Source of the DNA: Haloterrigena gelatinilytica
GTDB lineage: Archaea > Halobacteriota > Halobacteria > Halobacteriales > Natrialbaceae
Assembly: GCF_013342145.1 (NCBI RefSeq)
Contig: NZ_JABUQZ010000001.1
Coordinates: 1,302,001 to 1,366,000 of the forward strand
DNA: 64,000 bases
Direction of reading: 5' to 3'
Of the stretch, positions 1-8,933 are shown in pieces. The first letter of the stretch is position 1; the number at the start of each line of letters is the position of its first letter. Below the pieces are notes generated by a model that ran no database searches, was not told where the DNA came from, and saw only the letters and a program-made list of their open reading frames with translations. Made by a program: the position numbers and the translations under genes.

Positions 1-309
1 GGGCCGATGCTGACGCTGCCTGGCGTGGCCGATACGCTCAGTCAGTCGACGGTCGTCGCGGTCTCGCCGTTCCTCGGTGACGACGCCTTCTCGGGGCCCG
101 CGGGCGATCTCATGTCGGCGGTCAACGCCGACCCCAGCACCGAGGGGCTCGCGACGGCCTATCCGTTCGCCGACGCCTTCGTCATCGACGAGGGCGACGA
201 CGCCGAGTTCGACCGGCCGACGCTCCAGACCGACATCGAGATCGGCTCCTCGGACGACGCCGCGCGCGTCGCCCGGACGGTCGAGGAAGCGATCGATATC
301 GTCGACTGA
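1..309 (+). CDS. cofD: 2-phospho-L-lactate transferase, C-terminal part
   Basis: The reading frame is already open at base 1 and ends with TGA at 307-309, so only the last 102 codons or so are in the window. The motif VVAVSPF followed by D-x-A-F-SGPAG and the closing stretch around YPFADAFVID match the C-terminal part of CofD. That enzyme forms the F420-0 phosphodiester in coenzyme F420 biosynthesis in the cytoplasm. The next gene, a Dus-like TIM-barrel protein, is a frequent neighbour of cofD in haloarchaea. The assignment rests on the C-terminal third only. Confidence 0.8.
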   Translation, partial: GPMLTLPGVADTLSQSTVVAVSPFLGDDAFSGPAGDLMSAVNADPSTEGLATAYPFADAFVIDEGDDAEFDRPTLQTDIEIGSSDDAARVARTVEEAIDIVD

Positions 310-402
310 GCGTCGCCCCCCGTCGCAAATTCTCGACCGAGGGCAGTCGACCGCCGGCCGCGAACGACTACGTTCAAGGCCCCTCGGCGCCGACGCTCGA
401 GT

Positions 403-1155
403 ATGTTCACGCCGCCGCTCGCCCTGGCCAGCCTCAGCGGGGAAGCCGACGCCGAGTGGGCTCGAGCGGGCGCCGACTACGCGGGCGCCGCCGTGCTCGG
501 CGGCATCGCCATCGACGCGGAGTCCCGCGCAGCGGCGCGGGAACTCGTCGAACGCGACCGAACCGAGTTCCTCCCCGACGATCCCATCGCCTTCATCGAC
601 CGGCAGCTCGCCGCTCTCGAGGACGCGCCGATCCAGCCGGCGTTCAACGTTCGGAGCGCGACGCCCGATCCGATCCCCGACGCCGCCCGCGTCTGCCGGG
701 ACCGGGGCGCGTTCCTCGAGATCAACGCCCACTGCCGACAGGACGAACTCTGCGCGGCCGGCTGCGGCGAGACGCTCCTGCGGGACCGCGAGCGCCTCCG
801 CGACTACGTCCGGCGGGCCGCCGACACCGGCGCCACCGTCGGCGTGAAGGTCCGCGCCGAGGTCCCCGACGTCGACCTCCCCGCGCTCGCGGCCGCGCTC
901 GAGACCGCGGGCGCCGACTACGTCCACGTCGACGCGATGGACACCGAGTCGGTCGTCCGCGATATCGCCGACGCCACCGACCTGTTCGTCGTCGCCAACA
1001 ACGGCGTCCGCGACGACGCGACCGTCCGCGAGTACGTCGACTACGGCGCCGACGCGGTCAGCGTCGGTCGCCCCAGCGACAACCCGGTCGTCCTCGAGCG
1101 CGTCCGCGAGGCCGTCGATCACCACCTCGTTCTCGAGGGACCCCCGTCGCGATAA
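403..1155 (+). CDS. TIM-barrel protein, tRNA-dihydrouridine synthase-like
   Basis: A 250-residue protein starting at ATG 403, 93 bp after cofD. It looks like a compact (beta/alpha)8 flavoprotein of the dihydrouridine-synthase/dihydroorotate-dehydrogenase superfamily. The stretch FLEINAHCRQDELCAAGCGETLL around residues 105-128 keeps the E-x-N-x-H-C core and three further cysteines. GVKVRAE and VVANNGV are typical barrel strands, and the late SVGRP resembles a phosphate-binding loop. It is shorter than true Dus enzymes (about 320 residues) and has no C-terminal tRNA-binding domain, so tRNA reduction is not proven. The conserved position next to cofD suggests a flavin-linked role. Confidence 0.7.
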   Translation: MFTPPLALASLSGEADAEWARAGADYAGAAVLGGIAIDAESRAAARELVERDRTEFLPDDPIAFIDRQLAALEDAPIQPAFNVRSATPDPIPDAARVCRDRGAFLEINAHCRQDELCAAGCGETLLRDRERLRDYVRRAADTGATVGVKVRAEVPDVDLPALAAALETAGADYVHVDAMDTESVVRDIADATDLFVVANNGVRDDATVREYVDYGADAVSVGRPSDNPVVLERVREAVDHHLVLEGPPSR

Positions 1156-1266
1156 CGTGGCCGCGATACCGGGAGGTCGCCTCGAGCCCTACTGACTGTA
1201 ATAAAGGGCCACTATGTTCGGACGGAGACTTTTCAGTGCGACGTACAACCCCGACGTAGAACCAGC

Positions 1267-1488
1267 ATGGGCCGTCCCAACGAGTACGCCGGCGATATGC
1301 GCTGGGGATGGGAGTGTCCCCGCTGCGACGCGGACGTATCGGTCGCCAGAGACCCCGGGTCGGAGACGTTTCACTGGGTGTGCCCCACCGAGGACTGTCC
1401 GTCGGTCGGATTCGGCTTCGCCTCCCGGCGGCGGGCGCGCCTCGCCCTTCGCGAGTACCGCGAGGCCTACCAGAACATCTACCGCTGA
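1267..1488 (+). CDS. small zinc-finger protein
   Basis: A 73-residue protein from ATG 1267. It carries CPRC near residue 17 and a later CPTEDC near residue 40. This C-x2-C ... C-x4-C arrangement would bind one zinc ion. The C-terminal third is basic (RRRARLALREYREAY), which suits contact with nucleic acid or acidic proteins. Haloarchaea encode many such small zinc proteins, some linked to biofilm or stress phenotypes, but this one has no known function. It lies alone between the TIM-barrel gene and the convergent HTH gene at 1636. Confidence 0.7.
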   Translation: MGRPNEYAGDMRWGWECPRCDADVSVARDPGSETFHWVCPTEDCPSVGFGFASRRRARLALREYREAYQNIYR

Positions 1489-1635
1489 TCGAAGCCGTCG
1501 AATTCACGACTTTCGGAACGGCGGCTCCCGTCAGTATCCGGATCTATCGTGCAGGTGACTACAGAGGATGAGTACAGCACTGGCTGGAACACGGTCGACT
1601 GGATATCCAATCGGCAGTTGACATACCATCTCGTA

Positions 1636-1854
1636 TCAGTCGTCCGCCTCGTCGCGTTCGGCGAGGTAGCGCTCGACGCAGGCGGCTATCGCTTCTTGCA
1701 GGCGGATCTGAAACGCGGCCGGGGAAAGGTCGAGCGACGCGGCAATTTCCTCGCCGGCGGTACGGCGGGGATGCTCGAAATAGCCCGCCTCGTACGCCGC
1801 TTCCAGTACCACCTCGTGTTCGTCATCGATCGAGGGATTCGATGCGTCACCCAT
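1636..1854 (-). CDS. stand-alone bacterioopsin-activator-type HTH protein
   Basis: A 72-residue protein that is almost entirely one HTH_10 (Bat-type) domain. It has the family signature AAYEAGYFEHPRR followed by T-x-x-EIAASLDLSPAAF. Its start overlaps the stop of the upstream MEDS gene by 8 nt, so the pair is probably translationally coupled. In the 845-residue protein at 5741 the same HTH follows MEDS and GAF domains in one chain, so this locus looks like a split version of that sensor-regulator. It is likely a DNA-binding output module driven by the upstream protein. No ligand can be inferred. Confidence 0.8.
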   Translation of the reverse strand: MGDASNPSIDDEHEVVLEAAYEAGYFEHPRRTAGEEIAASLDLSPAAFQIRLQEAIAACVERYLAERDEADD

Positions 1855-2983
1855 CGGTAGGAGGGTCGTATACGGTGTGAACCGTGACGTCCCAGTCGGG
1901 ATACGGCGGTTCGTTCCGGCAGGTGAAACTGTCGGATGCGAGGTCGAGATCGCTCTCGTAGCCGGCGCGAAGTATCGCGTTCAGCGTCTCCCTGAACGTC
2001 TCCTCGTCAGTGAGCGTATCGGGGGCCGTCTCCGTATCGGGCGTCTCGCTCGGTGGTTTTCCGACGGCGTGAATTGTGACGTCCCAATCGGGATACGGCG
2101 GTCCGTTCCGGCAGACGTAGCTGCGTTCGAGCGCGATATCGTTTTCGTAGCCGGCGCGAAGCACTGCACTCAGCACTCTGCTAAACGTCTCTTCGTCGGT
2201 AATCGCGTCCACGGTCTCGTCGCAGGGATTGCTCTCGTCCAGAACGTATTGCGCCCGGGCGTGACCGGTCGCCTCCTCCAGCGTTCGTTCGACGTCAAGT
2301 GACGGAAGGGTCGTCCCGAGGAATTCCGTCGGCGGGGAATAATACTCGTTTCGAGCCACTATGCCGTCGGAGACGACCAGCGGATGGGTTCGAATGACGT
2401 CCGCAAGCACGGACTCCGGAAATCGCGTCCGATCGTATTGGCACAGAACGAGGCAGTCCTCCCCGCGAAAGAGGTCGTTCGCCCGGCTCTCGTACTCCAT
2501 GAAGTTCCCGACCCTCGTCCACTCATCGAGGACCCAGGTCGCTTCGGCGGTCACGCGAAGCCCCGGATATTCGGCGGTCGCCTCTTCGACGATCTCGCCG
2601 GAGCGTTCGATCATCTCGTCGGGATCGAATTCGCCCGTCTGCAGGTACGTATCGGATTCCGTGCAGATTACGAGCGTCCCGGCGTCGAGGGCAGCCGCGA
2701 CGTCGATCCCGCCCTCGCGCAACAGGGCTCGGACCTCCTCCGGCGTGTCGCCGTCCGCAACGTACAGACAGCGTTCTCCCCGTTCGAGCCCCTGCTGGAG
2801 GAAGGGAACGACCGTCTCGAGCCGCTCGTCTCGAGTGTCGTAGATCAACGCGAGGTGTCCGGCCGTTTCCGCCTCCCCGTCGTGATGATCGCCCCCGCCG
2901 CTCTCGTCCCGTCGGTGAGGGTTCGTTTCCAGTGCACCCTCGAGGCCGAATCGGTCGGGCGTCTCGGTGTGAGAGGGGCTCAT
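1847..2983 (-). CDS. MEDS-domain sensor with duplicated C-terminal module
   Basis: A 378-residue protein starting at ATG 2983. Residues about 42-225 form a MEDS (methanogen/methylotroph DcmR sensory) domain: HLALIYD, then FLQQGLERGERCLYVADG and an MEYESRANDLF-type motif. MEDS domains are thought to sense hydrocarbon-derived compounds. The C-terminus has two copies of a module of about 55 residues, each built as DEETF...AGYE...C-R-N-x-PPYPDWDVT. The copies are similar at DNA level, near 1877-2020 and 2067-2210, which indicates a tandem duplication. The same module ends the protein at 8934-9464. The gene is coupled to the HTH_10 protein downstream. Confidence 0.75.
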   Translation of the reverse strand: MSPSHTETPDRFGLEGALETNPHRRDESGGGDHHDGEAETAGHLALIYDTRDERLETVVPFLQQGLERGERCLYVADGDTPEEVRALLREGGIDVAAALDAGTLVICTESDTYLQTGEFDPDEMIERSGEIVEEATAEYPGLRVTAEATWVLDEWTRVGNFMEYESRANDLFRGEDCLVLCQYDRTRFPESVLADVIRTHPLVVSDGIVARNEYYSPPTEFLGTTLPSLDVERTLEEATGHARAQYVLDESNPCDETVDAITDEETFSRVLSAVLRAGYENDIALERSYVCRNGPPYPDWDVTIHAVGKPPSETPDTETAPDTLTDEETFRETLNAILRAGYESDLDLASDSFTCRNEPPYPDWDVTVHTVYDPPTDG

Positions 2984-3460
2984 AACGGTTCCGGGGTCGA
3001 AGTGCGTTCTTCGTTTCCGTTCTCCTCTACGTCCGGTGATTCGAGACCTCTCGGATAGTCGTTTGAAGCGTTCGATCCCCCGTCAGAACGATCTCTTATC
3101 GAATTGTTTCTCATTGGAACCAATAGGTCTCCGTGGGACTGGGTGTCACTCCCCGACTATCGTTGATCACTCTATCGCTATTACGGCGCCCCGCTATTTA
3201 GAGTTAGCAACCGGTGAAAAGACGGCCTCTTATCGCTGGCTTTCGGCCTGCTTTCGCTGGAATCCGGTCGGCCAAGTGAGAGAGGAACCACACGGGTTCG
3301 ATTACGCGCTCCGAGTTCGGAGCCGCGGTCGGGAGTTTCCGGAGAGCCGGCCGGAGGGGGTGACGGAAGGGCGACGATGAGCTATCGAACGCGACGGCGA
3401 GTCCGTCCCACGGACCGATGTGGTATCCGTATTTAACCGCTCCGTACCGAACGTGGTTCC
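2984..3460. other. gene-free divergent promoter region
   Basis: No convincing gene lies here. The stretch separates the minus-strand MEDS operon from the plus-strand zinc protein. It contains a short inverted repeat, ATTGG (3113-3117) and CCAAT (3120-3124) with a 2-nt centre, about 130 bp upstream of the MEDS start, in a locally AT-richer patch. This could be an operator, but one short repeat is weak evidence. Confidence 0.4.
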
Positions 3461-3802
3461 GTGACGGGCAGTGGTTCTGCGGCGTCACTCGGGCTCCGAA
3501 GCGGGACCGCTGGGCTCGCAGCCGAGGGCGATGGCCGGCCGTTCGCTGACGTCGCGACGTTCGTCGAGTCGCGGTCGACAGCGGTACCTGATACCTGCCC
3601 CGACTGCGGGGGAGAACTCATCGTTACGGCGTCGTGTAGCGTTCCGAACGAGAGCCCGGTCGCCGTCCGGCTCACCCGTACGGCGATGTACGATGGGACC
3701 CGAATCGCGACGTACGTTTACGACCCGGAAGCGGACGATCTGTCCCTCGAGTTAGAGGAGGAACCGCAGATGCTCGTCGGTGACTGGGGTGATGAGCAGT
3801 GA
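3461..3802 (+). CDS. hypothetical protein with a CPxCG zinc knuckle
   Basis: A 113-residue reading frame opening at GTG 3461. Its middle has CPDCGGEL near residue 46 and one more cysteine at ASC, a partial zinc-ribbon. The C-terminal part is acidic and ends VGDWGDEQ, the usual haloarchaeal bias, which supports this frame over the overlapping ones. The N-terminal 30 residues are low in information, so the true start may lie further in. I do not recognise the family. It is followed closely by the TFB gene. Confidence 0.5.
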   Translation: MTGSGSAASLGLRSGTAGLAAEGDGRPFADVATFVESRSTAVPDTCPDCGGELIVTASCSVPNESPVAVRLTRTAMYDGTRIATYVYDPEADDLSLELEEEPQMLVGDWGDEQ

Positions 3803-3889
3803 TACTCGCTCGGCATCCGCTTTCGAATCGATCGGTTGACGGGGCCGCGTTCGAGCGTAGCGTCGATGGGTAACGCGAACGTCGTGATC

Positions 3890-4903
3890 ATGGTTCAGAG
3901 ACCGAATCAAACCGCAGAGAAGACGTCGCCGAACGATACGAGCGCCCGATCGGAGCGGCGACGAGTCGAGGAGGCGCCCGATGCCAGCGAGCGGACCGTC
4001 TGTCCGGAGTGCGAGTCAGCGAGTCTTCTCCGCGATGGCGACCAGCACGAGGTCGTCTGCGGTGAGTGTGGACTGGTTGTGGTCGATGAGACGATCGACT
4101 ACGGACCCGAGTGGCGGGCGTTCACGGAGGCCGAGCGAGAGGACCGGTCGCGCGCGGGTGCTCCGACGACGGAATTGCTTCACGACAAAGGTCTCACCAC
4201 GACTATCGATTGGCGCGACCGGGACGCTGCCGGGCGGATGATCGAGGCCGGACAGCGGGACCGGGCCCGGCGCTTACGGATGTGGCAGCAACGGGCGCAG
4301 GTCGGCGACGCTCGCGAGCGTAACCTCCGGCAAGCACTCGGCGAACTCTCCCGGATGGCCAGCGCGCTCGGCGTGCCTCGATCAGTCCAGGAAATCGCGA
4401 GCACGCTGTATCAGGAGGCGCTGGACGCCGACCTCCTTCGCGGGCGGTCGATCGAGGGGATCGCGACGGCGGCTCTGTACGCGGCGTGTCGGCAAGAGGA
4501 TGTCCCGCGAAGTCTCGATGAACTCGCACGGGTCTCCCGCGTGGACCGGCGGCGGATCGGACGCGCGTACCGGTACATCGCCCAGGAACTCGAGCTCGCG
4601 ATCGAACCGATCGATCCGGAACTGTTCCTGCCCCGGTTCTGTTCGGCGCTCGAGCTCGGCGAGGAGACTCGTCGGGAAGCGCAGCTGATCGTCGACGTCA
4701 CGGCCGAGGAGGGCCTTCACTCCGGCAGGTCACCCGTTAGCATTGCGGCCGCAGCAGTCTATCTCGCCGCCCGCCGCTGTGGTCGGGACCGTTCTCAAGA
4801 GGAGGTTGCGGACGTGGCACAGGTAACGGTCCCGACGGTCCGTCACCGATATCAGGAGCAGGCCGAGGTCGTCTCTGACCGAGAACTGACGGCGGACGGT
4901 TGA
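3890..4903 (+). CDS. tfb: transcription initiation factor IIB (TFB)
   Basis: A 337-residue basal transcription factor. The N-terminal zinc ribbon has C38, C41, C57 and C60 (CPEC...CGEC). A B-reader/linker region follows, containing TTTIDWRDRDAAGR, and then two cyclin-fold repeats at about 140-225 and 235-315 with the RSIEGIATAALYAACR and RSPVSIAAAAVYLAARR helices. TFB bridges TBP on the TATA box and RNA polymerase. Haloarchaea carry several TFB paralogues with different promoter sets, so this need not be the housekeeping copy. ATG 3890 (MVQRP) was chosen; ATG 3866 and ATG 3836 are in-frame alternatives. Confidence 0.93.
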   Translation: MVQRPNQTAEKTSPNDTSARSERRRVEEAPDASERTVCPECESASLLRDGDQHEVVCGECGLVVVDETIDYGPEWRAFTEAEREDRSRAGAPTTELLHDKGLTTTIDWRDRDAAGRMIEAGQRDRARRLRMWQQRAQVGDARERNLRQALGELSRMASALGVPRSVQEIASTLYQEALDADLLRGRSIEGIATAALYAACRQEDVPRSLDELARVSRVDRRRIGRAYRYIAQELELAIEPIDPELFLPRFCSALELGEETRREAQLIVDVTAEEGLHSGRSPVSIAAAAVYLAARRCGRDRSQEEVADVAQVTVPTVRHRYQEQAEVVSDRELTADG

Positions 4904-5216
4904 ATCGGTGCCCTCTATCGGTCGTCACCACGCTCGGCGGGAGAGTACGAAGCCGCTCATATCGGTGATCGGGTCGCGGTTCGGTGTCAGTCCGTTCGTC
5001 GACCAAGGCGGCACGTGCGCAGAGACACCGGATACCCGACAGGTTATCACTTCCCTACCGGATTAATCCGGTATACGCGGGTGGGATTTCACTGTCCTCC
5101 GACAGCAGCCATCGTATCTGGTCGATGGCAGTGTGTCCTCCGTACTGCGAGCCGTGCCTACAGTACCGGAACTATGGTCGACCGGTTTCACACCGATTCG
5201 TGTGGACGGTTCCCTA
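4904..5216. other. gene-free interval
   Basis: No supported gene or RNA was seen between the TFB stop and the HalOD1 gene. Short frames in this stretch have unlike composition and no motif. It presumably contains the promoter of the HalOD1 gene, but no clear TATA-like element could be singled out. Confidence 0.4.
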
Positions 5217-5498
5217 ATGTCCGACGACGCCAAGATCACGTGTGCATACGAGGCTGGGACACCACCCAGCCTCGCGATCGTGCGCGCCATCGCGGCCCTC
5301 GAGAACACCGACCCCACCGCGTTGCCGGCCGAATGTGGGGTGCAGCTCTCCGATCACATCGATCCGGAAGCGCTCGATCGGCTCACGACTGACGCTTCTG
5401 ATGTCGTCGTCACGATCGAACTCGGTCTTCACGACGAGTCCCACTATACTGTACAGATCCGTGACTCCGAGCGGCTTATCGTTACGAAAGCCGGCTGA
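5217..5498 (+). CDS. HalOD1 domain protein
   Basis: A 93-residue protein from ATG 5217. It consists of one HalOD1 (halobacterial output domain 1): PSLAIVRAIAALENTDPTALP, then LSDHIDPEALDRLTT and a closing beta pair with VQIRDSERLIVT. HalOD1 is a small haloarchaeal domain often attached to response regulators and other signalling proteins as an output module. Here it stands alone. A second stand-alone copy is at 62782-63084. An upstream in-frame ATG at 5133 would add 28 residues without acidic character and was not used. Confidence 0.8.
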   Translation: MSDDAKITCAYEAGTPPSLAIVRAIAALENTDPTALPAECGVQLSDHIDPEALDRLTTDASDVVVTIELGLHDESHYTVQIRDSERLIVTKAG

Positions 5499-5740
5499 TC
5501 GGATTCGTACTCGGCGTCATCCGATCCGGTGTTCTATCACGACCGCTGTGGGAACGGGTACGGATCCGTGTTCGGTGACGTAGCGTGATCGATCTCGGCA
5601 CGCGGCGGGAAGACGTTCGTCCGTTCGACGGGTTCGGAACGGACGTCACCGACGAGTTCGGCTGACCCGCGACCGCGTTCCGAGCCCTCGGCTTCGGAAC
5701 ATACAATCGCGGCCGGATTTGATAGTCGCCAGTCCATCTA

Positions 5741-8278
5741 ATGCCTATGCTTTTAGGCCTCTCCGTCGAAGTACGAGCGCGAGAGCGAGTAGGAGAGAGA
5801 ACATGTTACCGCGCAAAAGCCCGGTTTCGAACCGTGGACCATCGTACTAGAGCCGCCCGAGCGAGCAGACTCGGTGCGTTATCGTCGCGGCCCGAATTTC
5901 AGGGGCCCGTCGAACCGCTCGGCGAGCACGCCTCGACCGAACATCTCTCCCTGATCTACGAGTCTCGTGAACAGCAGTTCGCCGCCGTGATTCCGTTCCT
6001 CGAACAGGGGCTCGAGCGGGGCGAACGCTGCCTCTACATCGCCAGTGAGAACGAGCGAACCGACGTGGTAGACGAACTCGACGCGGCCGGGCTGGACGCG
6101 GCCGACGCGATCGATAGGGGCCAACTGGTCGTTCGCTCCCTCGAAGAGATCTATCTTCCGGATGGGACGTTTGACCCCGACGAGACGCTCGCGTTTTTCG
6201 CCGACGCCCTCGAGAAGGGCGTCTCCGATCACGACGCGCTCCGTGTAACCGCCGAAATGAACTGGATCGGACGGAGCGATACGGCGGTCGATGACGTTAT
6301 GGAGTACGAGACGCGGGTGAACGACCTGCTTCACGGACAGGAGGCGATCACGCTGTGCCAGTACGACCACGACCGATTCTCCGACGCAGTGATCCGTGAC
6401 GTTCTCGAGACCCATCCCCACGTCATCTACGAGGAGACGATCAGCCGGAACGTCTTCTACTCCGCGTCGCCGGCGGAGGTTTCGGAGCGCGATCGCGATC
6501 AGAGACCGGATACGGACCGGCTGCTCGAGGGGTTAGTCGAGGCCACCGAGGCGAAGCGCGCGCTTCGAGAGCAGGTTCGGTTCCTCCGCGATCTGAACAC
6601 CATCACGGCCGGATCGGACGAGTCGGACGAATCGTTCGAGGAACGCCTACAGCTGCTGTTCGATCTCGGTTGCGACCAGTTCGATCGCGACCTCGGAGTG
6701 GTTGCACACGCCGATCGCGAAACCGGACGATTCGAAATCGACCGGACGAACGGCGACCACGAGTACTTCGAGCCCGGTGCCGAACTCCCGCTCTCGGAGA
6801 CCTACTGCGAAACTGCTATCGACAGCGGAACCGTCGCCGATGACCTGCTCGATGAGAACGGGTCCGAGGACGTCACCGTCCTCACGGAGTTCGGGTTGCA
6901 GGCCCCGATCGGCACCTACGTCGAGGTCGACGGAGACCGTAATCGGATCCTCTTCTTCGTCAACTCGCAATTCCGGGAACGACCGGTCTCGAGGGAAGAA
7001 AAACGGTTCCACGCGCTGCTGGGCCGCTGGCTGAAAGTCCGGCTCGAACAGCGCCGGCAGATCACGACGCTCGAGCGGGAGAACCAGTACAAGGACTTCG
7101 TTTCCGACCTTCTCGGAGCAGTGATAGCGGAACCGACCCGTTCTCGGATCGAGCAAACGGTCTGTGACCGGGTCGCCGGGTCCGCGTTCTACGACGCGGC
7201 CTGGATCAGCAACCGACCGGTAACGGATCAGCGACCGACGCCGACGGTGTGGGCCGGTATCAGCGACGAGACGATCCGGCTGGCGACCGATACCGATCCG
7301 GGTCAGACTGCGTCGATACGGCCGGAGTTCCCGAGTCGCGCGGTCGATACCGGACAGCCGGCGGCGTGTCAGTTCGGAGACGACGCGTCGGTCGTCGACC
7401 GTTTCCACCGGCAGCTACGGGACCGAGGGCTCGACTCGGCGCTGGCGGTTCCGCTCGAGTACGAGGACACGTGTTACGGCGTACTCGTGGCGTACGCCGA
7501 CGGGTCGGCTGCGGTTACCGACCGGCACCAGACGATGCTCGCGGAGGCCGGAAGACGGATCGGGTTCGTGATCGCGGCAACGGAGCGCAAGGAGGCGCTC
7601 GTTACCGACGAAGTCGTCGAACTGGAGGTTCGAGTCCGCGATCCCGAGCACTTTTTCTTCGCCGTGACGGCCGATATCGACGTCACGTTCGCGCTCGAAC
7701 AGGTGATCACGCAGTCCGACGGGGATTATCTCGTCTACGTCACGGCGATCGGCGTCCCGCCGGAGGCGGTAGTCGAGCGTGCCGAACGGTCTCCGAACAT
7801 CGATCACGTGCGCGTCGTGGAGGAACGTGAGGGGGACGCACTCGTGGAGTTCGTATTCGCGGGGCCGACGGTCGCGGAAACGTTCGCGGAGTACGGAGCG
7901 ACGGTCACGGCCGCGCGTATCGCGGACGGTACTGGAACCGTAACCGTGGAGTTACCGCAGACTGCGGATGTGCGAGCTGCCGTCGACGCGTTTCAAACGA
8001 CGTTTCCCGACTCGGAGGTCGTGACCAAACGGCACCGCGATCGGCCGCTCACGACCGAGCGGGGGTTCCGACACGCCGTCGCCGATCAGCTCACCGAGAA
8101 ACAGCGAGAGGTGCTGCAGGCGGCCTATTTTGCGGGGTACTTCGAGCACCCGCGGCGATCGACGGGGAACGAGATCGCAGACACGCTCGACATCTCATCG
8201 TCGACGTTTCACCAACATCTGCAGGTCGGGCTTCGGAAGCTTCTCACCGCGGCGTTCGACGACGGGAACGACGGGTGA
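5741..8278 (+). CDS. MEDS-GAF-GAF bacterioopsin-activator-like transcription regulator
   Basis: A large one-component regulator of up to 845 residues. In order: MEDS domain (about 68-230), a short coiled coil (about 255-285), two GAF domains (about 290-435 and 450-605), a bacterioopsin-activator beta domain (about 612-775) and a C-terminal HTH_10 (about 783-838, with AAYFAGYFEHPRRSTGNEIADTL). Small molecules sensed by MEDS/GAF probably control DNA binding by the HTH. The first 50 residues are arginine-rich and unlike the rest, so translation may begin further in, for instance at GTG 5834. The paired genes at 1636-2983 carry the same input and output domains on separate chains. Confidence 0.85.
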   Translation: MPMLLGLSVEVRARERVGERTCYRAKARFRTVDHRTRAARASRLGALSSRPEFQGPVEPLGEHASTEHLSLIYESREQQFAAVIPFLEQGLERGERCLYIASENERTDVVDELDAAGLDAADAIDRGQLVVRSLEEIYLPDGTFDPDETLAFFADALEKGVSDHDALRVTAEMNWIGRSDTAVDDVMEYETRVNDLLHGQEAITLCQYDHDRFSDAVIRDVLETHPHVIYEETISRNVFYSASPAEVSERDRDQRPDTDRLLEGLVEATEAKRALREQVRFLRDLNTITAGSDESDESFEERLQLLFDLGCDQFDRDLGVVAHADRETGRFEIDRTNGDHEYFEPGAELPLSETYCETAIDSGTVADDLLDENGSEDVTVLTEFGLQAPIGTYVEVDGDRNRILFFVNSQFRERPVSREEKRFHALLGRWLKVRLEQRRQITTLERENQYKDFVSDLLGAVIAEPTRSRIEQTVCDRVAGSAFYDAAWISNRPVTDQRPTPTVWAGISDETIRLATDTDPGQTASIRPEFPSRAVDTGQPAACQFGDDASVVDRFHRQLRDRGLDSALAVPLEYEDTCYGVLVAYADGSAAVTDRHQTMLAEAGRRIGFVIAATERKEALVTDEVVELEVRVRDPEHFFFAVTADIDVTFALEQVITQSDGDYLVYVTAIGVPPEAVVERAERSPNIDHVRVVEEREGDALVEFVFAGPTVAETFAEYGATVTAARIADGTGTVTVELPQTADVRAAVDAFQTTFPDSEVVTKRHRDRPLTTERGFRHAVADQLTEKQREVLQAAYFAGYFEHPRRSTGNEIADTLDISSSTFHQHLQVGLRKLLTAAFDDGNDG

Positions 8279-8358
8279 CGCTCGGTTTCCGGGTCCCGTC
8301 CCACCGGAGTGCTGAGGTAGTCGACTTACGGCCTGTGACGGCGTCAGGCATTGGTATC

Positions 8359-8631
8359 ATGCGGAAAAGCGAGTTTATCCATCTGCACGCACTGTTCGTC
8401 GAGTTGCGGTGGTATCTCGGCGAGTCGGGACCCGTCCCCGTCGGAGCGTTTACCGCATACGACGAGTATAACGTCGGCCCGACGGAGATCCATCGGCGGA
8501 AGGCGCAGCATCACGAAGCGGTGAGCCGCCTTCGAAGCGGTGTTCAGCGGACGATCGAAGTCAGAGAGCAGACCGTGACTGAGCCGCCGATGTCGGCGCC
8601 GACGGCGAACGCGGACTCGATAACCCACTGA
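8359..8631 (+). CDS. UPF0058 family protein
   Basis: A 90-residue protein. MRKSEFIHLHALFVELRWYLGE at the start and the central GPTEIHRRKAQHHEAVSRL are the two conserved blocks of UPF0058, a euryarchaeal helical family of unknown function sometimes annotated as metal-binding. ATG 8359 was chosen because the family begins exactly at this M-[RK]-K-x-E-[LF]-IHLH motif; the open frame upstream has no family similarity. The tail after residue 70 is variable. Confidence 0.85.
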   Translation: MRKSEFIHLHALFVELRWYLGESGPVPVGAFTAYDEYNVGPTEIHRRKAQHHEAVSRLRSGVQRTIEVREQTVTEPPMSAPTANADSITH

Positions 8632-8933
8632 CGGAGACCGAACCGGGATCAGCAATCGGATCGAAGTCTCAGATAGGAACTACTGCGGGAACAGACGATT
8701 CTCGAGAGCGAATACGACCAGTCGCGTCTCCACCGGATTCAGACGGTATAATAGCTACGGCCGTCCGTAACGGAGCAACGAACGGGTCGGGATGATCCGT
8801 CCGACCCAGCGAGAAAGACCACACCATCTACCCTACAGGCACCCACCGTGGTACGATGAGGGACCCGTTACCGGTCACCTCATCTCCATTCCGTTCCGGA
8901 CGGCGTTTCTCAGTTCGCGCCTACGTTCTCCTT
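8632..8933. other. convergent gene-free interval
   Basis: This stretch lies between two convergent genes. No coding frame with haloarchaeal character, RNA gene or clear hairpin terminator was found. It is somewhat richer in A+T than its surroundings. Confidence 0.35.
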
